Shown here: piece after piece, positions 23,769 to 34,255 of the stretch | How the letters are laid out: the number at the start of each line of letters is the position of its first letter | How positions within the stretch are numbered: the first letter of the stretch is position 1 | NCBI GenBank assembly: GCA_017163975.1 | Contig: JAFFSR010000363.1 | Span: forward strand, 772,001 to 836,000 | Reading direction: 5' to 3' | Origin: Anastatus disparis | Lineage: Eukaryota > Arthropoda > Insecta > Hymenoptera > Eupelmidae | Length of the DNA: 64,000 bases | The notes under the pieces: model-generated | What the model was told of the DNA's origin: nothing | Seen by the model: the letters and a program-made list of their open reading frames with translations, nothing else | The model's database searches: none | Made by a program: the position numbers and the translations under genes

Positions 23769-25195
23769 CCCACATAGCACGAAAGCTTCCAAGGAAGCTT
23801 TCCGTAAAATGTTCACGTAATATTCCAGAGAAAGCTTCAGTTAACCTTTCTGAAAGCTTACTGAATCTTCGATTAACATTTCATTGTAATATTTAATGTA
23901 ATCTAAAAGTAAACTAAAAGTAAGCATAAATAAATAAATAATGAAAGCTTGCATGCAATGTTTCTTTGCAACTTTTTGCAATCTTATAGTAACCTTACAG
24001 AAAAGCTTCAATGGATAAATACACAAAGGTTACATGGAAGATATTAAGAGGAGGTCAAGTATATCTGTCCTTTTTTAATCGAAGGATTGAATTTTTCTAC
24101 AAAAACTAATAATTTTAGCAAAAAATGAAGAGAAAGCCGCATTTCACATAAAAAAAATCAATATCTTCATTGATGAGAAAGAATTAATTTTATTGCGCCG
24201 TTCCCAAGAAAACCTTGAAAAACTTAAAACACAGAGGTTAGGGTAAACAATTTGGTTTTTCAAGGTTTTCTTGAAAAACCAAATCGAAGCGATAAAATTA
24301 ATTTTTTCTTATTATAGAAAATTTTGCTTTTCCTGATACGAGATGCGGCTTTCTCTTTATTTTTTGCTAAAGTTATTAGTTTTTGCTAAAAATTAATTAT
24401 TTGATTAGAAAAGGACAGGAATACGTGACCTCCTCTTAAGAAAGATTACTGTAAGCTTCCTAAAAGATTTATCAGTTGGGTAATCGTGAAAGCCTACAGG
24501 AAGCTTTCTAAAAAGATTTATGCTTTCTTTAATAGAATATTCCGCTTACCACAAATAGAATATTTCATAAAAGATGATTGCAAGCTTGATAAAAGATTCA
24601 TTAGTAAGGTTACGTCGAAAGCTTTCGGGCATCTTACGAGAAAGGTTAATAAACGCTTTCACGTAATCTTTCATAGAACATTAATGGAACCTTTCATCAA
24701 AAATTAATGTAAAAATCGATGGAAGATTTCTGAAAGATATTTAACAACGGTGAATAAAAACTTTTTCAATGAATGTTACGAAAAAACTCAACTGAAAGAT
24801 TGCATGAAAGCTTGCAGTAAGCTAAATGTAATTTAAAAAGAAGTTTACTGAATGCTAACGTACAATATTCCTAAAAATCTTTATGGAATCTTACAGTGAC
24901 CTTACGGAAAACCTCCCATGGATGAATACGCAAAGGTTACATGGAAGATATTGCAAAAGATTATTGTAAGCTTCCCGAATAATTCATTAGTTAGGTAATC
25001 GTGGAAGCTTTCAGGAAGCTTTCTAAAAAGATTCATGGCTTCTTTCATGGATTATTCCGTTGACTTTTAATAGAACCTTTCATAGAAGATAACTGCAAGC
25101 TTACTTAAAGATTCATTAGTAAGTTCACGTTGAAAGCTTTCAGGAATCTTCCGAGAAAGGTTAATAAAAGCTTTCACGTAATCTTTCATCAAACA
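23769..25195. mobile_element. Word-mosaic element of the AAGCTT type (F3)
   Basis: Opens with CCCACATAGCACGAAAGCTTCC and continues in the same vocabulary as F1 and F2 (GAAGCTTTC, AAAGATTCATTAG, GGTTACATGGAAGATA). Interrupted by E5 and bounded on the right by E6. Its outer right end with CTATGTGGG is not present, so it is truncated or was broken by E6. No coding. Confidence 0.65.
24044..24439. mobile_element. TTAA-flanked palindromic element E5 (396 bp) inside F3
   Basis: Ends TTAAGAGGAGGTCAAGTATA ... CTGTCCTTTTTTAAT and mirror; same core as E4. The flanks GGAAGATA and GAAAGATTACTGTAAGC reunite into the word sequence seen uninterrupted in F2 near 23300-23330. Confidence 0.9.
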
Positions 25196-25588
25196 TTAAG
25201 AGCAGGCCGGATTCGCTGTCCTTGTCTAATTGGCATTTTTGTTATTTACTCAAGTTTTAATCGGTGTATATTCAAATTAAAGGTCGAACGCAATAGATAT
25301 TATTATTATGAACATCTATGCACAAGAAAAAAAATATCTACCGGTTTGTTTTTGAGAAAAGTAAGTAACGCAAAAATATTATAAACATAAGCTTTCACTC
25401 TGGCGTTACTTACTTTTCTCAAAAACAAACCGATAGATATTTTTTTTCTTGTGCATAGATGTTCATAATAATAATATCTATTGCGCTCGACCTTTGATTT
25501 AAAGATACACCGATTAAAACTTGAGTAAATAACAAACAACTCAATTTTTACTCGGTCGGTATCAGGTTCTACTCCGGCCTACCGTTAA
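25196..25588. mobile_element. TTAA-flanked palindromic element E6 (393 bp)
   Basis: Opposite-orientation copy of E2, with ends GAGCAGGCCGGATTCG and (right, inward) CGGTAGGCCGGAG. The hairpin arms carry AATAGATATTATTATTATGA and GAAAAGTAAGTAACGC. The left flank is F3 and the right flank is a 112-bp tandem array, so E6 sits exactly at the border of two different repeats. Confidence 0.88.
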
Positions 25589-26030
25589 GTGCAATTATAT
25601 GACGAGAATAAACATGCAAACTTGCAGCAGAATCAAAGCAGTCTTCCGTAAGAATCTTGCAGCATCATTTCACCCCAGAATTACATAAGAATGACGCAAG
25701 TTAAGTGTAATTATTTTACGAAAATAAACACGTAAACTTGCCGCAGAATCGAAGCAGTCTTCCGTAAGAATCTTGCAGCAGCACTTTACCCCCGAATCAC
25801 ATAAATATGACAAAAGTTAAGTGTAATTTAATGATGAGAATAAACACGTAAATGTACAGCAGAATTGAAACAGTTTTATGTGAAAATCATGCAGCAGATT
25901 TGCGCTAAAATTACATCAGAAGGACGCAAGTTAAATGCAATCTTATCATAAGAATAATCACGCGAGCATGCAGCATACTTGAAGCTATCTCGCATAAGAA
26001 TCTTGCAACAAATATGAATGTAGGACCAAA
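25589..26030. repeat. Tandem repeat, ~112-bp unit, four copies
   Basis: Each unit reads AAGTGTAATT..., GAATAAACACG, CTTGCAGCAGAAT, GCAGTCTTCCGTAAGAATCT and ACATAAGAATGACGCAAGTT with increasing divergence rightwards. Two more units lie inverted at 26755-26965. Confidence 0.85.
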
Positions 26031-26398
26031 ATATTTATCATCTTTTACTTATAGAAATTTATTTAAAACTTTTCTTAGATATTCTAAAAATTTTTTATCT
26101 ACGTTTTTTATATTTGACAGTTGGCTGCAATGGTCTCCTCTCTTCTCCCCAATGTCTACATGTATATAATTTTATACTATAACATCAGCGCCCACCCCTT
26201 TGTGTATATATGTTGATTGTTTTTTGCGTTTCTTCTTTTTTCTTTTAGCCAATATGTGCCTATAGGTGTAGGCATTGGTAGTAAGAACACGTAAAATTTA
26301 AAGAAATGCATTAAGTGTATCGCAATTATAAATTATTATATTTTCATTAAATTATAAATTATAATTTTTAAATTGAACATTTGCTTTCTTAAGGGGAT
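26031..26398. other. No gene seen (loop between inverted arrays)
   Basis: Unique-looking AT-rich sequence with a short TC-rich patch near 26130; it forms part of the loop between the two inverted tandem blocks. Confidence 0.5.
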
Positions 26399-26605
26399 GT
26401 GATAGGGTATATGATTTCTATATAGTTACCGACATTGCAGTTTTCCAGATTTTTTATCTAAATTCAAAAATTTTCAGAAATATCTCTATATTAGGCTTTT
26501 TATTAGTAGAAATAGAAGACTGTAATATAGAGATATTTTAAAAAATCTTGGATTAAGAACCAATAACTTGGAAAACTGTAATGTCCGTATTTTACATCCC
26601 CTTAA
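26399..26605. mobile_element. Small palindromic MITE with TTAAGGGG ends (207 bp)
   Basis: TTAAGGGGATGTGATA on the left and TTAAGGGGATGTAAAATACG on the right (inward). Arms pair through ACATTRCAGTTTTCCA and AGAAATATCTCTATAT. It lies in the loop between the two inverted tandem blocks. Confidence 0.75.
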
Positions 26606-26754
26606 AATCTGTCAACAACTCTTATGAACATGTTCTCGTTAGTTAAATGTTAATAATATTCACAATGAAAATTTTTTATTAAAATACAATGCATTATCTT
26701 TATTCCATAAAGTGACTTCAATTTTTGAACTATTAATTAACTTTGAAATTCTAT

Positions 26755-26965
26755 AAACTGTGCTGCTGCAAGATTCTTACTGAAGGCTGCTTCGATTCTG
26801 CTACAAGTTTACGTGTTTATTCTCGTTATATGATTGCGCTTAACTTATATCATTCTTATGTAATTCTGGAGTAAAGTGCTGCTGTAAGACTCTTACAGAA
26901 GACTGCTTCGATTCTGCTGCAAGTTTGCGTATTTATTCTTATTTTAGAATCGCACGTTTCGATTG
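26755..26965. repeat. Inverted pair of ~112-bp units
   Basis: Reverse complements of the units at 25589-26030 (GCTGCAAGATTCTTAC, CTGCTTCGATTCTGC, CGTGTTTATTCTCGT). Together they make a long-range inverted repeat with a loop of about 720 bp. Confidence 0.8.
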
Positions 26966-27082
26966 GCAATCTGTTACAAATCTGACGCACGTTTCAGTCG
27001 CAATTAAATTTCAGCAGATATGCATTAAAATGTGGAAACAGACCACGCAAGTTCTGCGCAATCGTGCTTGCAACAGATTGTG

Positions 27083-28484
27083 TTACCAGGGTCTCTGTCC
27101 TTTTCTAATCAAAGAATTGAGTTTTTTACAGAAACTAATAACTTTATCAAAAAATGAAGAGAAAGCCGCATCTCGTATCAAAAAAAGCAATATTTTCTTG
27201 AATATGAAAGAATTAATTTTATTAATTCATTCTCAAGAAAACTTTGAAAAACTTAAATTATAGAGGTTAGGGTGGACAATTTGGTTTTTCAAGGTTTTCT
27301 TGAGAATGAAGCAATAAAATTAATTTTGTCTTATCAAAGAAAATATCGCTTTTTTTCTTACAGGATGCGGCTTTCTCTCTATTTTTTGCTTAAGTTATTA
27401 CCCTGGTAGAATCTGATTCCATTTCCAAGCTATTTCTTAGTCATTTAAACTGCGCATATACTAGAAACAAGCTTGTTTTAATTCCCAGTTCTTAGCCATC
27501 GATGTAACGCTTTTTTTCCCACTTTACCGGCATTTACTGGATTGCAAATTCTTAGTTTCAGACAATATTAAAATAACCTGCGAAATAATATTAATCTCTT
27601 GTACTCTATTATAACCTCTAAATACGGTGAAGAGACAAGTAACAACAAAAAAGACGCAAAGAGACATGCATCTACGATATTTTTGAAACTAGCACAATAA
27701 ATACCGAATTGTGTTTAGACGTGCAGAAAGTCTTTCGGTATATCACATGCTTGCCGTACGAAGAAAGCAGTACACATGTATCGTTTCCGTGTTTATGAAG
27801 CGAAGGCATCACTTTTTACAGTGCAGTGCGCATCATATTTGTTGATACCGAATTGTGTTTGTGCAGAAAGTTTTTCGGTGTATGACGCGCTTACCGTACG
27901 AAGACAAGCAGTACTACACGTTGTATACTTTTCATAGTGCGGTGCGTATCACATTTGTTGAGAAAAATCTATCTCCGTATGTTTGAAGCAGTTGTAAAGT
28001 GAATATTTAATGAAATAGTTTTAGAAACAATTTTTGCATGTCATCTTTAGATATTTTAACGATACTTATGAACTTATTTAGCACTCGTTTTATTTAATTC
28101 TAATACTATGTAATACTTAATTATTACTTTTTAAAATTTGTTTAAATAAAAAAAAACCTATATAAAACTTATTTTTAATATGTCAAAGTGCAAATTTTCA
28201 ACTCAAATAAACAAATCATCACTTTTTATAGGTTAGAAATATATGTTAATCACGATCTTTTCACATCCCGACAGAGTAATCGTCACAATATTTTTTTGAC
28301 ATAAGAATTGGTTAATTCTGTGATACTTTTTAGATATTTAAAATATAAACATTTTTGCCCATTTTTAATTCCTATTTCCTAGTTTCGAGTCCATTTAGAA
28401 TGTTTCAAATTCTACCAGGGTAGTTTTTGTAATAAAATAATTTCTTTGATTAGAAAAGGACAGAGATACGTGACCTTCTCTTAA
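27083..28484. mobile_element. TTAA-type palindromic element E7, interrupted by a MITE
   Basis: Core and arms match E4/E5 (GAAAGCCGCATCTCGTATCA and mirror). The right end is the normal AGATACGTGACCTTCTCTTAA, but the left end is TTACCAGGGTCTCTGTCC: the expected AAGAG..GGTC block is missing and ACCAGGG stands in its place. Removing the nested MITE and one TA gives 380 bp, close to the 389-397 bp of its relatives. Confidence 0.85.
27401..28420. mobile_element. MITE with CCCTGGTAGAA ends nested in E7 (1020 bp)
   Basis: Terminal inverted repeats CCCTGGTAGAATCTGA and CCCTGGTAGAATTTGA with TA on each side. The empty site is readable in E5, where AGTTATTAGTTTTTG is uninterrupted. The interior is non-coding and includes a diverged tandem pair at about 27703-27964 (ATACCGAATTGTGTTT, CAGAAAGTYTTTCGGT). 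TA target and end sequence suggest a Tc1/mariner-like non-autonomous element. Confidence 0.85.
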
Positions 28485-28485
28485 G

Positions 28486-28770
28486 CATTAATAAAACTAA
28501 AATAAAAACTATGCTCAAATCCTTTCAAAATAGCACTTGCACGATATGAAAAAAATTTTTTTTCCAAAAGTCACAGCGTAATAAAGATTGGACCAAATTT
28601 CAGCTTTTATTATTAATTAAAGATTTGAAAAGAAAATTCAGATCTAACCTTTACTGCGCTATAACTTGGGGAAAAAATATTTTTATATACTGCAAATTCT
28701 ATTTATAAAGGATTTGGGCTCAACTTTCATTTAAAAAGAATTTTAAGCTTGTAGCTATTAATGCTTATGA
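28486..28770. repeat. Imperfect palindrome
   Basis: GCATTAATAAAACTA... and ...TAGCTATTAATGC pair, as do GCTCAAATCCTTT and AAAGGATTTGGGC. It is an old foldback sequence adjoining E7, with no target duplication seen. Confidence 0.55.
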
Positions 28771-29140
28771 ACTATAAATGTTTGAAAATCTAATTATTTT
28801 TTTATAGATATTCTTCAATTGTCTGTTATTAGGGAAATATTGAGCGTTAGTGTCTATAAATTTAGCTTTTCCCATATTTTGCTATTCGAAAACTCATCCC
28901 AAGGTGTGAGCAAATATTCGTGATCTAAAGATGCACTACTCTCCTTATTAGTAAAGTTTCATTTTTTAAAACAAAGAAATTACAATTTTAGAATAAGAAA
29001 ATACTTATTCCAAATTAATTAGTGTTTGATTGAATATCGTTTATATATAAAGTATATCATTATTTTACTAAGAAGTATACATAGAATTTTCAAAGAATGA
29101 AATCTTTTTTTAAATGTAAAAAATATTTTATTGACATATC
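28771..29140. other. No gene seen
   Basis: AT-rich flank of the gypsy insertion; ends with the TATC that is duplicated on the far side of the element. Confidence 0.6.
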
Positions 29141-29518
29141 TGTAGTTATTCAGGTAAGGGTGACGAAATGACTCACGTAATTTACACTAAATAAACTATC
29201 GTTTAATCTTGATAATAAATAATTCCTTTTTACAAAAGATTCAAGTACAGAGATAATTGTAAGAAAATAAATTATAATATATTAAGCTTTATGTCGGTTG
29301 ATGAGCGCGATACAAAGATAAAGAAACGCTACAGCTGCGGCGGTAGATAAGTAGGCGTGCGAGTCTCTCGGCTGCTCAGACGATTCTAACTTAGCTTGAA
29401 GATTTCACGCGGTACAAGCGTTTGCTTGCGCTGTCTTTGGGCGCTCGTGTTTCTTGCTGTCGTTTGATGGTGGCGCCAGTCCTCGGCATGTACAGTTGTC
29501 GACGGCGGGACCGCCACA
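29141..29518 (-). repeat. 3' LTR of the gypsy element
   Basis: 378 bp, TGTAGTTATT...CCGCCACA in plus orientation. The pol reading frame runs through the polypurine tract and ends inside this LTR at 29386. Confidence 0.93.
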
Positions 29519-29540
29519 TCTACTCCCCCTCCAGAATCTC
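29519..29540 (-). other. Polypurine tract of the gypsy element
   Basis: On the element strand GGAGGGGGAGTAGA lies directly before the 3' LTR, the position for priming plus-strand DNA synthesis. It is also translated as part of the C-terminus of Pol. Confidence 0.85.
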
Positions 29541-30623
29541 GGTCGAGATTCGATGCGAATTTTACCTTTTTTGTTGTCTTCGGAGGGTTTGGTGCTGTTG
29601 AAGTTTCTTCTTGTATCTGCTCCTCAAGTGTGTTTTGGTTCTCGTTTGCAATGTAGGCAGGTTTTAGTCGCTCGATGGATATGTTTTTTTCTTCCTCGTC
29701 TATTTTTATTTTGAAAAGTCGGTCCGAAAGACGTTCCAACACTTGGTAGGGTCCCTGGTAAGAAGGTTCAAGAGGAGCTTTTACGTGGTCACTTCTTACA
29801 AAGACGTGCGAACAGGAGTCAATGTCCTTTAATCTGAAGCACTGTGTTTTGTTGTGGTGTGACGTAGGAACGGGACGAATTGTTTTCATGTATGAACGAT
29901 GTTTCTCGACGAAATCTTGAGGGTCTCCAGGTGTATCTTGATGTACAAAAAATTCGCCAGGTATACGGAGAGTTGTTCCATATAGCATTTCAGCAGGTGA
30001 GGCTTTTAAATCTTCTATGTAGATCGTGCGTAGTCCAAGCATGACTGATGGAAGTAAGTGTGTCCATGGAATGTTCGATTTGCACATTAGAGCAGCCTTG
30101 AGTGTTCTGTGCCAGTGCTCAATGATACCGTTTGAGGCTGGATGGTAAGGCGAAGTTCTAGTTTTGTTGCAACCAAGGAATCTGGTGAGCGATTTGAAAA
30201 GAGCAGATTCGAATTGTGCTCCTTGGTCCGTAGTGATGGTGAGCGGTGAACCATAGTGACTAATCCAATTGTTAAATAGAGCTGTGGTAACTGTTTCTGC
30301 TGTGCAGTCCCTTAGGGGTACTGCTACTGGCCAGCGGGTGAATCTATCGATGATTGTGAGACAGTAACGAAAACCATCCACTGGTGGTAGATGAATCAAA
30401 TCAAGGTGTATATGATTGAATCTAGAGTTGGGAACTTCTATGCTAACTGGTGTTAGACGGTTGTGTCGTTGAATTTTTGCTCGTTGGCAGTCGACGCATT
30501 CTCTTGTCCATTTTAGAGCGTCTTTTTTTATTCCAGGCCAAATATACTTGTTTTTTAAAGTGCGAGCCGTAGTGCGGCCACTTGGATGTGATAGGTTGTG
30601 AACTGAATTGAATGCGGTGCATC

Positions 30624-31012
30624 TTAAGAAGGGGCCGAACTATCTGTCTTTGTCTAATAGCGTTTTTCATCATTTATGTAAACACTGTCCGGTATAACAA
30701 GAAAAAAATAGCAGCCGCCGCTAGATATTAGTATAATAAGTAAATTTTGTAATAACAACCAAATTTTTTCACTGCGTAGTTTTTGAATAATTAGAGACCT
30801 ACCAAAAGAAGATAGGTTATATTCTAGATTGCTAGTAGGTCTTTAATTAGTCAAAAACTATGCGGTAAAAAATTTGGTTGTTATTACGAAATTTACAAAT
30901 TATACTAATATCTAGCGGGGGCTGCTATTTTTTTCTTGTTATACCGGATAGTGTTTACATAAATGATGAAAAACGCTATTAGACAAAGACAGATAGTTCG
31001 GCCCCTTCTTAA
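30624..31012. mobile_element. TTAA-flanked palindromic element E8 (389 bp) inside gypsy pol
   Basis: Ends TTAAGAAGGGGCCGAACTA ... CTGTCTTTGTCTAAT and mirror; near-perfect hairpin (GTAATAACAACCAAATTTTT opposite its complement). Removing it with one TTAA restores a continuous pol frame across the joint, which confirms the borders. E9 has the same core. Confidence 0.93.
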
Positions 31013-33016
31013 GCTGGAGGGTATGAACGGTCTGACTGTGTTGTTGACAATGTCGCAGTAGAGTTCATAACCTTCTATGCATAGTCGTTGTAGATTTAGT
31101 GAAGAAGGTTTCTTGATGAGATCTTTAAGTTCTTGATCATCCTTCTGTGCTGCGTGCAGTTGTTGCGAGCTTATGATTGTTGGCATGTCGATGGTGCAAA
31201 CTCTTGAAAGAGCGTCTGCAACTGTGTTGTCAGTGCCTTTTATGTGCATGATGTTGGTTGAGAATTGTGAGATGAAATCTAGTTGTCGTTGCTGCCTTGG
31301 AGAAGCTTTGTCTAATCGTTGCTTGAATGCATGAGTGAGAGGTTGGTGATCTGTTAGGGTTTTGAAACTTCTACACTCAAGTTGGTGTTTGAAATGTTTG
31401 ATTGCAGCAAAGATAGCTAGTAGTTCTCTGTCGTATGTGCTGTAGTTTTTCTCTGTGTCTGACAGCTTGCGGGAGAAAAAACCTAGAGGTGACCAAGTGT
31501 TGTTTACATGTTGCTCTAGCCCCAATGCATGTGTCTGAGGCGTCCGTGATGAGAGCTAATGGTGCATTTGCAGAAGGATAAGCCGTGATGGCGAGAGTTG
31601 CCAGTTTTTCTTTGGAGGTTGTGAAAGCTTCTTCCGCTTTAGAGGTCCATTGAATTATTCTTTTATCGTTCTTGCGAGAGTCAGTTAGATAAGCATTGAG
31701 TGGCATGAGCAGTTCAGCGGCCTTTGGAATTATTGAGCGGTAGTAATTTATGATGCCCAAGTATCTTCGGAGTTCCTTGATTGTTTGCGGTTTAGGATAC
31801 TGTGTGATGGCTTCTATTCGCTGTGTTGGAGGTTTGTAACCTTCTTTGTTAATGGTGTAGCCAAGAAAGGTTGTTTCTGATCGTCCTAAAAAACATTTGT
31901 TAACGTTTATGCTTAACCCATGTTTGCATAATCGTTCAAAGACCTTTTGAAGATGCTCTTTGTGTTGTTCGTGTGACTCTGAGAAAATGATGATGTCATC
32001 AATGTAGCAGAAGACAAAATCCATGTCCCCGAGGATGATATCCATGAATCTTTGAAAGGTCTGTGTAGCACAGCGTAGTCCAAAAGGCATTACCATAAAT
32101 TCGTATAATCCAAAGGGCGTGGACATGGCGGTTTTTTGGATGTCTTCTTGTGCCATTGGAATTTGGTAGTATGCTTGGACTAGGTCCAAAGTAGAAAATA
32201 CCTTTTTTCCATGTAACAGCGGGAAAAGATCCTGGATAAGTCTAGGCGGGTACTTGTCGTGCACCGTTTGGGCATCGAGTCTGCGGTAGTGGCCACAGGG
32301 GCGCCAGTCACCGTTTTTTTTGGGCTCCATGTGGAGCGGGCTAGCCCAAGGACTGCTAGATGGTCTGATTATACCTTGTTCCAAGAGAGTGTTGATTTGA
32401 GCCTTGGCTGCCTCGAGTTTAGCACCTGCAAGTTTGCGAGGACGTTCTGCGACTGGTGGGCCTTCAGTGACGATGTGGTGTGCTATGGTAGTCTCAGCGA
32501 TAGGATGACGTTTGAAAGATGGCTTGGTGACGTCAGCATACTTCTTTAGTATGTCATTGTAGTTCTGCGATGACAGTGCGTTGCGGTCGGTGGTGGAAAT
32601 GCCGTGTTCCTGTGCCTGCTGTATCTCGCCTAGAGCGGAGAGTTTAGTGAGCGCGTCAAGAATGCGCCTTTTTTTTAGATCTATAAGAAAACCATAATGT
32701 GAGATGAGATCTGCACCTATGATTGCGACTTTGACGTCCGCTACGATAAAAGGCCACTTGACTTCTCGGCGCAGTCCGAGGTCAAGTGTGAGTAATATTT
32801 CACCATATGTATTCATGACAGTTGAGTTCGCCGCATACAGTTTATGTTGTTTCATCGCTAGTTTTTGTCTAAAGAATGTGTGCGGAATGACAGAGACTGT
32901 AGAGCCGGTGTCTATCAGAAATTTCTTACCATCTTTCTGGTCATATATATGGAGGCGGTATTCCTTGAGTGTGTCGTTGTTGCTGCCATTCACCACCTCT
33001 GTTGACGACAGCGCCA

Positions 33017-33811
33017 TTAGTTTTCCGTAAGCTTGAATGAACATGGCGGACGACATTTGTTAGCCTTTTCTTGGAATTTTGTGTGGAAGTAACAAATACC
33101 GGACGAATTGCTCTGTTCTGCTCTAGCTTGATTTGCGTGAGGACTTTTAGATCGGCCTCGTGATTGATTATCGACTTTCTTGAACAATGTTGCAACATCT
33201 CTCGTGAGCTTTTTGATAGAGTTTTTTATTTCCTCTAGCGTTGTGTTGTCTTTGTTTGCATTAATGGCACAAATTTCATTTGAAGGTGAGTGCATTATGT
33301 CGATTATTTTGTCCGCTTGTAATGCAAGTTCGGAGATGTTGACGTCCCCGATGACGAGATGTGCACGTACTTGTTCTGGTAGATGTTCAAGAAATAAGGT
33401 GCGAAGAATTGAATCGCTGCATTGCGTACCAGCAAGGTTTTTTATTTTTTGTAAAAGACACGTGGGTTTTTCGTCTGAGACACTCACGCCGCGTAATAAT
33501 CGTCTTAATTTTGTTTCGTCACTTTCCGAGAAAGTGTCCACAATTCGTTTTTTTATTGCGTCATATTTGTTTTCCGTCGGTGGACTTTGTATAAGGTCCG
33601 AGACAAAAGGCAAAATGTCTTGATTCAGGTTTACTACGACGTACCTGTATTTCGTGGCATCCGCTGTGATTTTTGCGATGGCGAAAGCCGATTCTACCTG
33701 TCCGAACCATAAAGCTGGGTGTTCTTTCCAAAATGGCGGTAGCCTAAGTTGTGTGATGCTGGATACAGTTGTTTGTGCGCCCTCGGTGTTTGTTGGATCG
33801 GCTCCTGTCAT
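33017..33811 (-). CDS. gag: gypsy Gag polyprotein
   Basis: An open frame of 264 codons starting shortly after the PBS. The N-terminal half holds a capsid-like segment with PPFWKEHPALWFGQVE and LRRLLRG motifs, typical of gypsy Gag proteins from arthropods and helminths. Near the C-terminus there is an unusual zinc motif C-x2-H-x9-C-x3-C rather than the retroviral CCHC knuckle. Gag packages element RNA into particles. This frame looks intact although the pol that follows is not; it ends overlapping the start of the pol frame. Confidence 0.88.
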   Translation of the reverse strand: MTGADPTNTEGAQTTVSSITQLRLPPFWKEHPALWFGQVESAFAIAKITADATKYRYVVVNLNQDILPFVSDLIQSPPTENKYDAIKKRIVDTFSESDETKLRRLLRGVSVSDEKPTCLLQKIKNLAGTQCSDSILRTLFLEHLPEQVRAHLVIGDVNISELALQADKIIDIMHSPSNEICAINANKDNTTLEEIKNSIKKLTRDVATLFKKVDNQSRGRSKSPHANQARAEQSNSSGICYFHTKFQEKANKCRPPCSFKLTEN

Positions 33812-33854
33812 GCTGATCTTATTTTCTTTGTTGCGAGATTTATATCGTTCTTTT

Positions 33855-33872
33855 TCAGTTGCGGGGTCACCA
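33855..33872 (-). other. Primer binding site of the gypsy element
   Basis: Reads TGGTGACCCCGCAACTG one or two bases after the 5' LTR. The first eleven bases match the 3' end of tRNA-Trp as I remember it; the identity of the tRNA rests on recall. Confidence 0.75.
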
Positions 33873-33873
33873 G

Positions 33874-34251
33874 TGTAGTTATTCAGGTAAGGGTGACGAA
33901 ATGACTCACGTAATTTACACTAAATAAACTATCGTTTAATCTTGATAATAAATAATTCCTTATTACAAAAGATTCAGGTACAGAGATAATTGTAAGAAAA
34001 TAGATTATAATATATTAAACTTTATGTCGGTTGATGAGCGCGATACAAAGATAAAGAAACGCTACAGCTGCGGCGGTAGATAAGTAGGCGTGCGAGTCTC
34101 TCGGTTGCTTAGACGATTCTAACTTAGCTTGAAGATTTCACGCGGTACAAGCGTTTGCTGGCGCTATCTTTGGGCGCTCGTGTTGCTTGCTGTCGTTGGA
34201 TGGTGGCGCCAGTCCTCGGCATGTACAGTTGTCGACGGTGGGACCGCCACA
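33874..34251 (-). repeat. 5' LTR of the gypsy element
   Basis: 378 bp, about 97% identical to the left LTR; carries the promoter and polyadenylation functions of the element. Followed by the TATC target duplication. Confidence 0.93.
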
Positions 34252-34255
34252 TATC

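Larger units (their letters stand above)
29386..33056 (-). pseudogene. pol: gypsy pol (protease, RT, RNase H, integrase), broken
   Basis: Reading leftwards: aspartic protease with DTG at residues 49-51; reverse transcriptase with YIDD at 351-354; RNase H around 31510-31100 with the TDASD start and the TDHQPLTHA segment; a zinc-finger HHCC-type region near 30480-30540; integrase core with TIIDRFTRWP and TDQGAQFES; and a C-terminal tail running into the 3' LTR. The first 559 codons (31377-33056) are open. A one-base frameshift near 31520 moves the frame just after the first RNase H aspartate, and the 389-bp element E8 then splits the region between RNase H and integrase. The usual CGDYR box of gypsy RT reads CGHYR here. 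Pol overlaps the end of gag by about 40 nt in a different frame, so it was probably made by frameshifting. Confidence 0.92.
29141..34251 (-). mobile_element. Ty3/gypsy LTR retrotransposon, probably CsRn1 clade
   Basis: A full-length insertion on the minus strand: 5' LTR at the right, PBS, gag, pol, polypurine tract, 3' LTR at the left. Both ends are TG...CA and the target duplication is TATC (29137-29140 and 34252-34255). A Gag zinc motif of C-x2-H-x9-C-x3-C type and a PBS that fits tRNA-Trp are, to my knowledge, hallmarks of the CsRn1 clade. LTRs differ at about 11 of 378 positions by hand count, so insertion is fairly recent. Pol is broken by a frameshift and by insertion of E8, so this copy is dead. 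Confidence 0.92.

Noticed and set aside
32259..33878. Plus-strand frames of 74-147 codons opposite the gypsy element
   Set aside because: They are antisense shadows of gag and pol, which have clear domain motifs on the minus strand.
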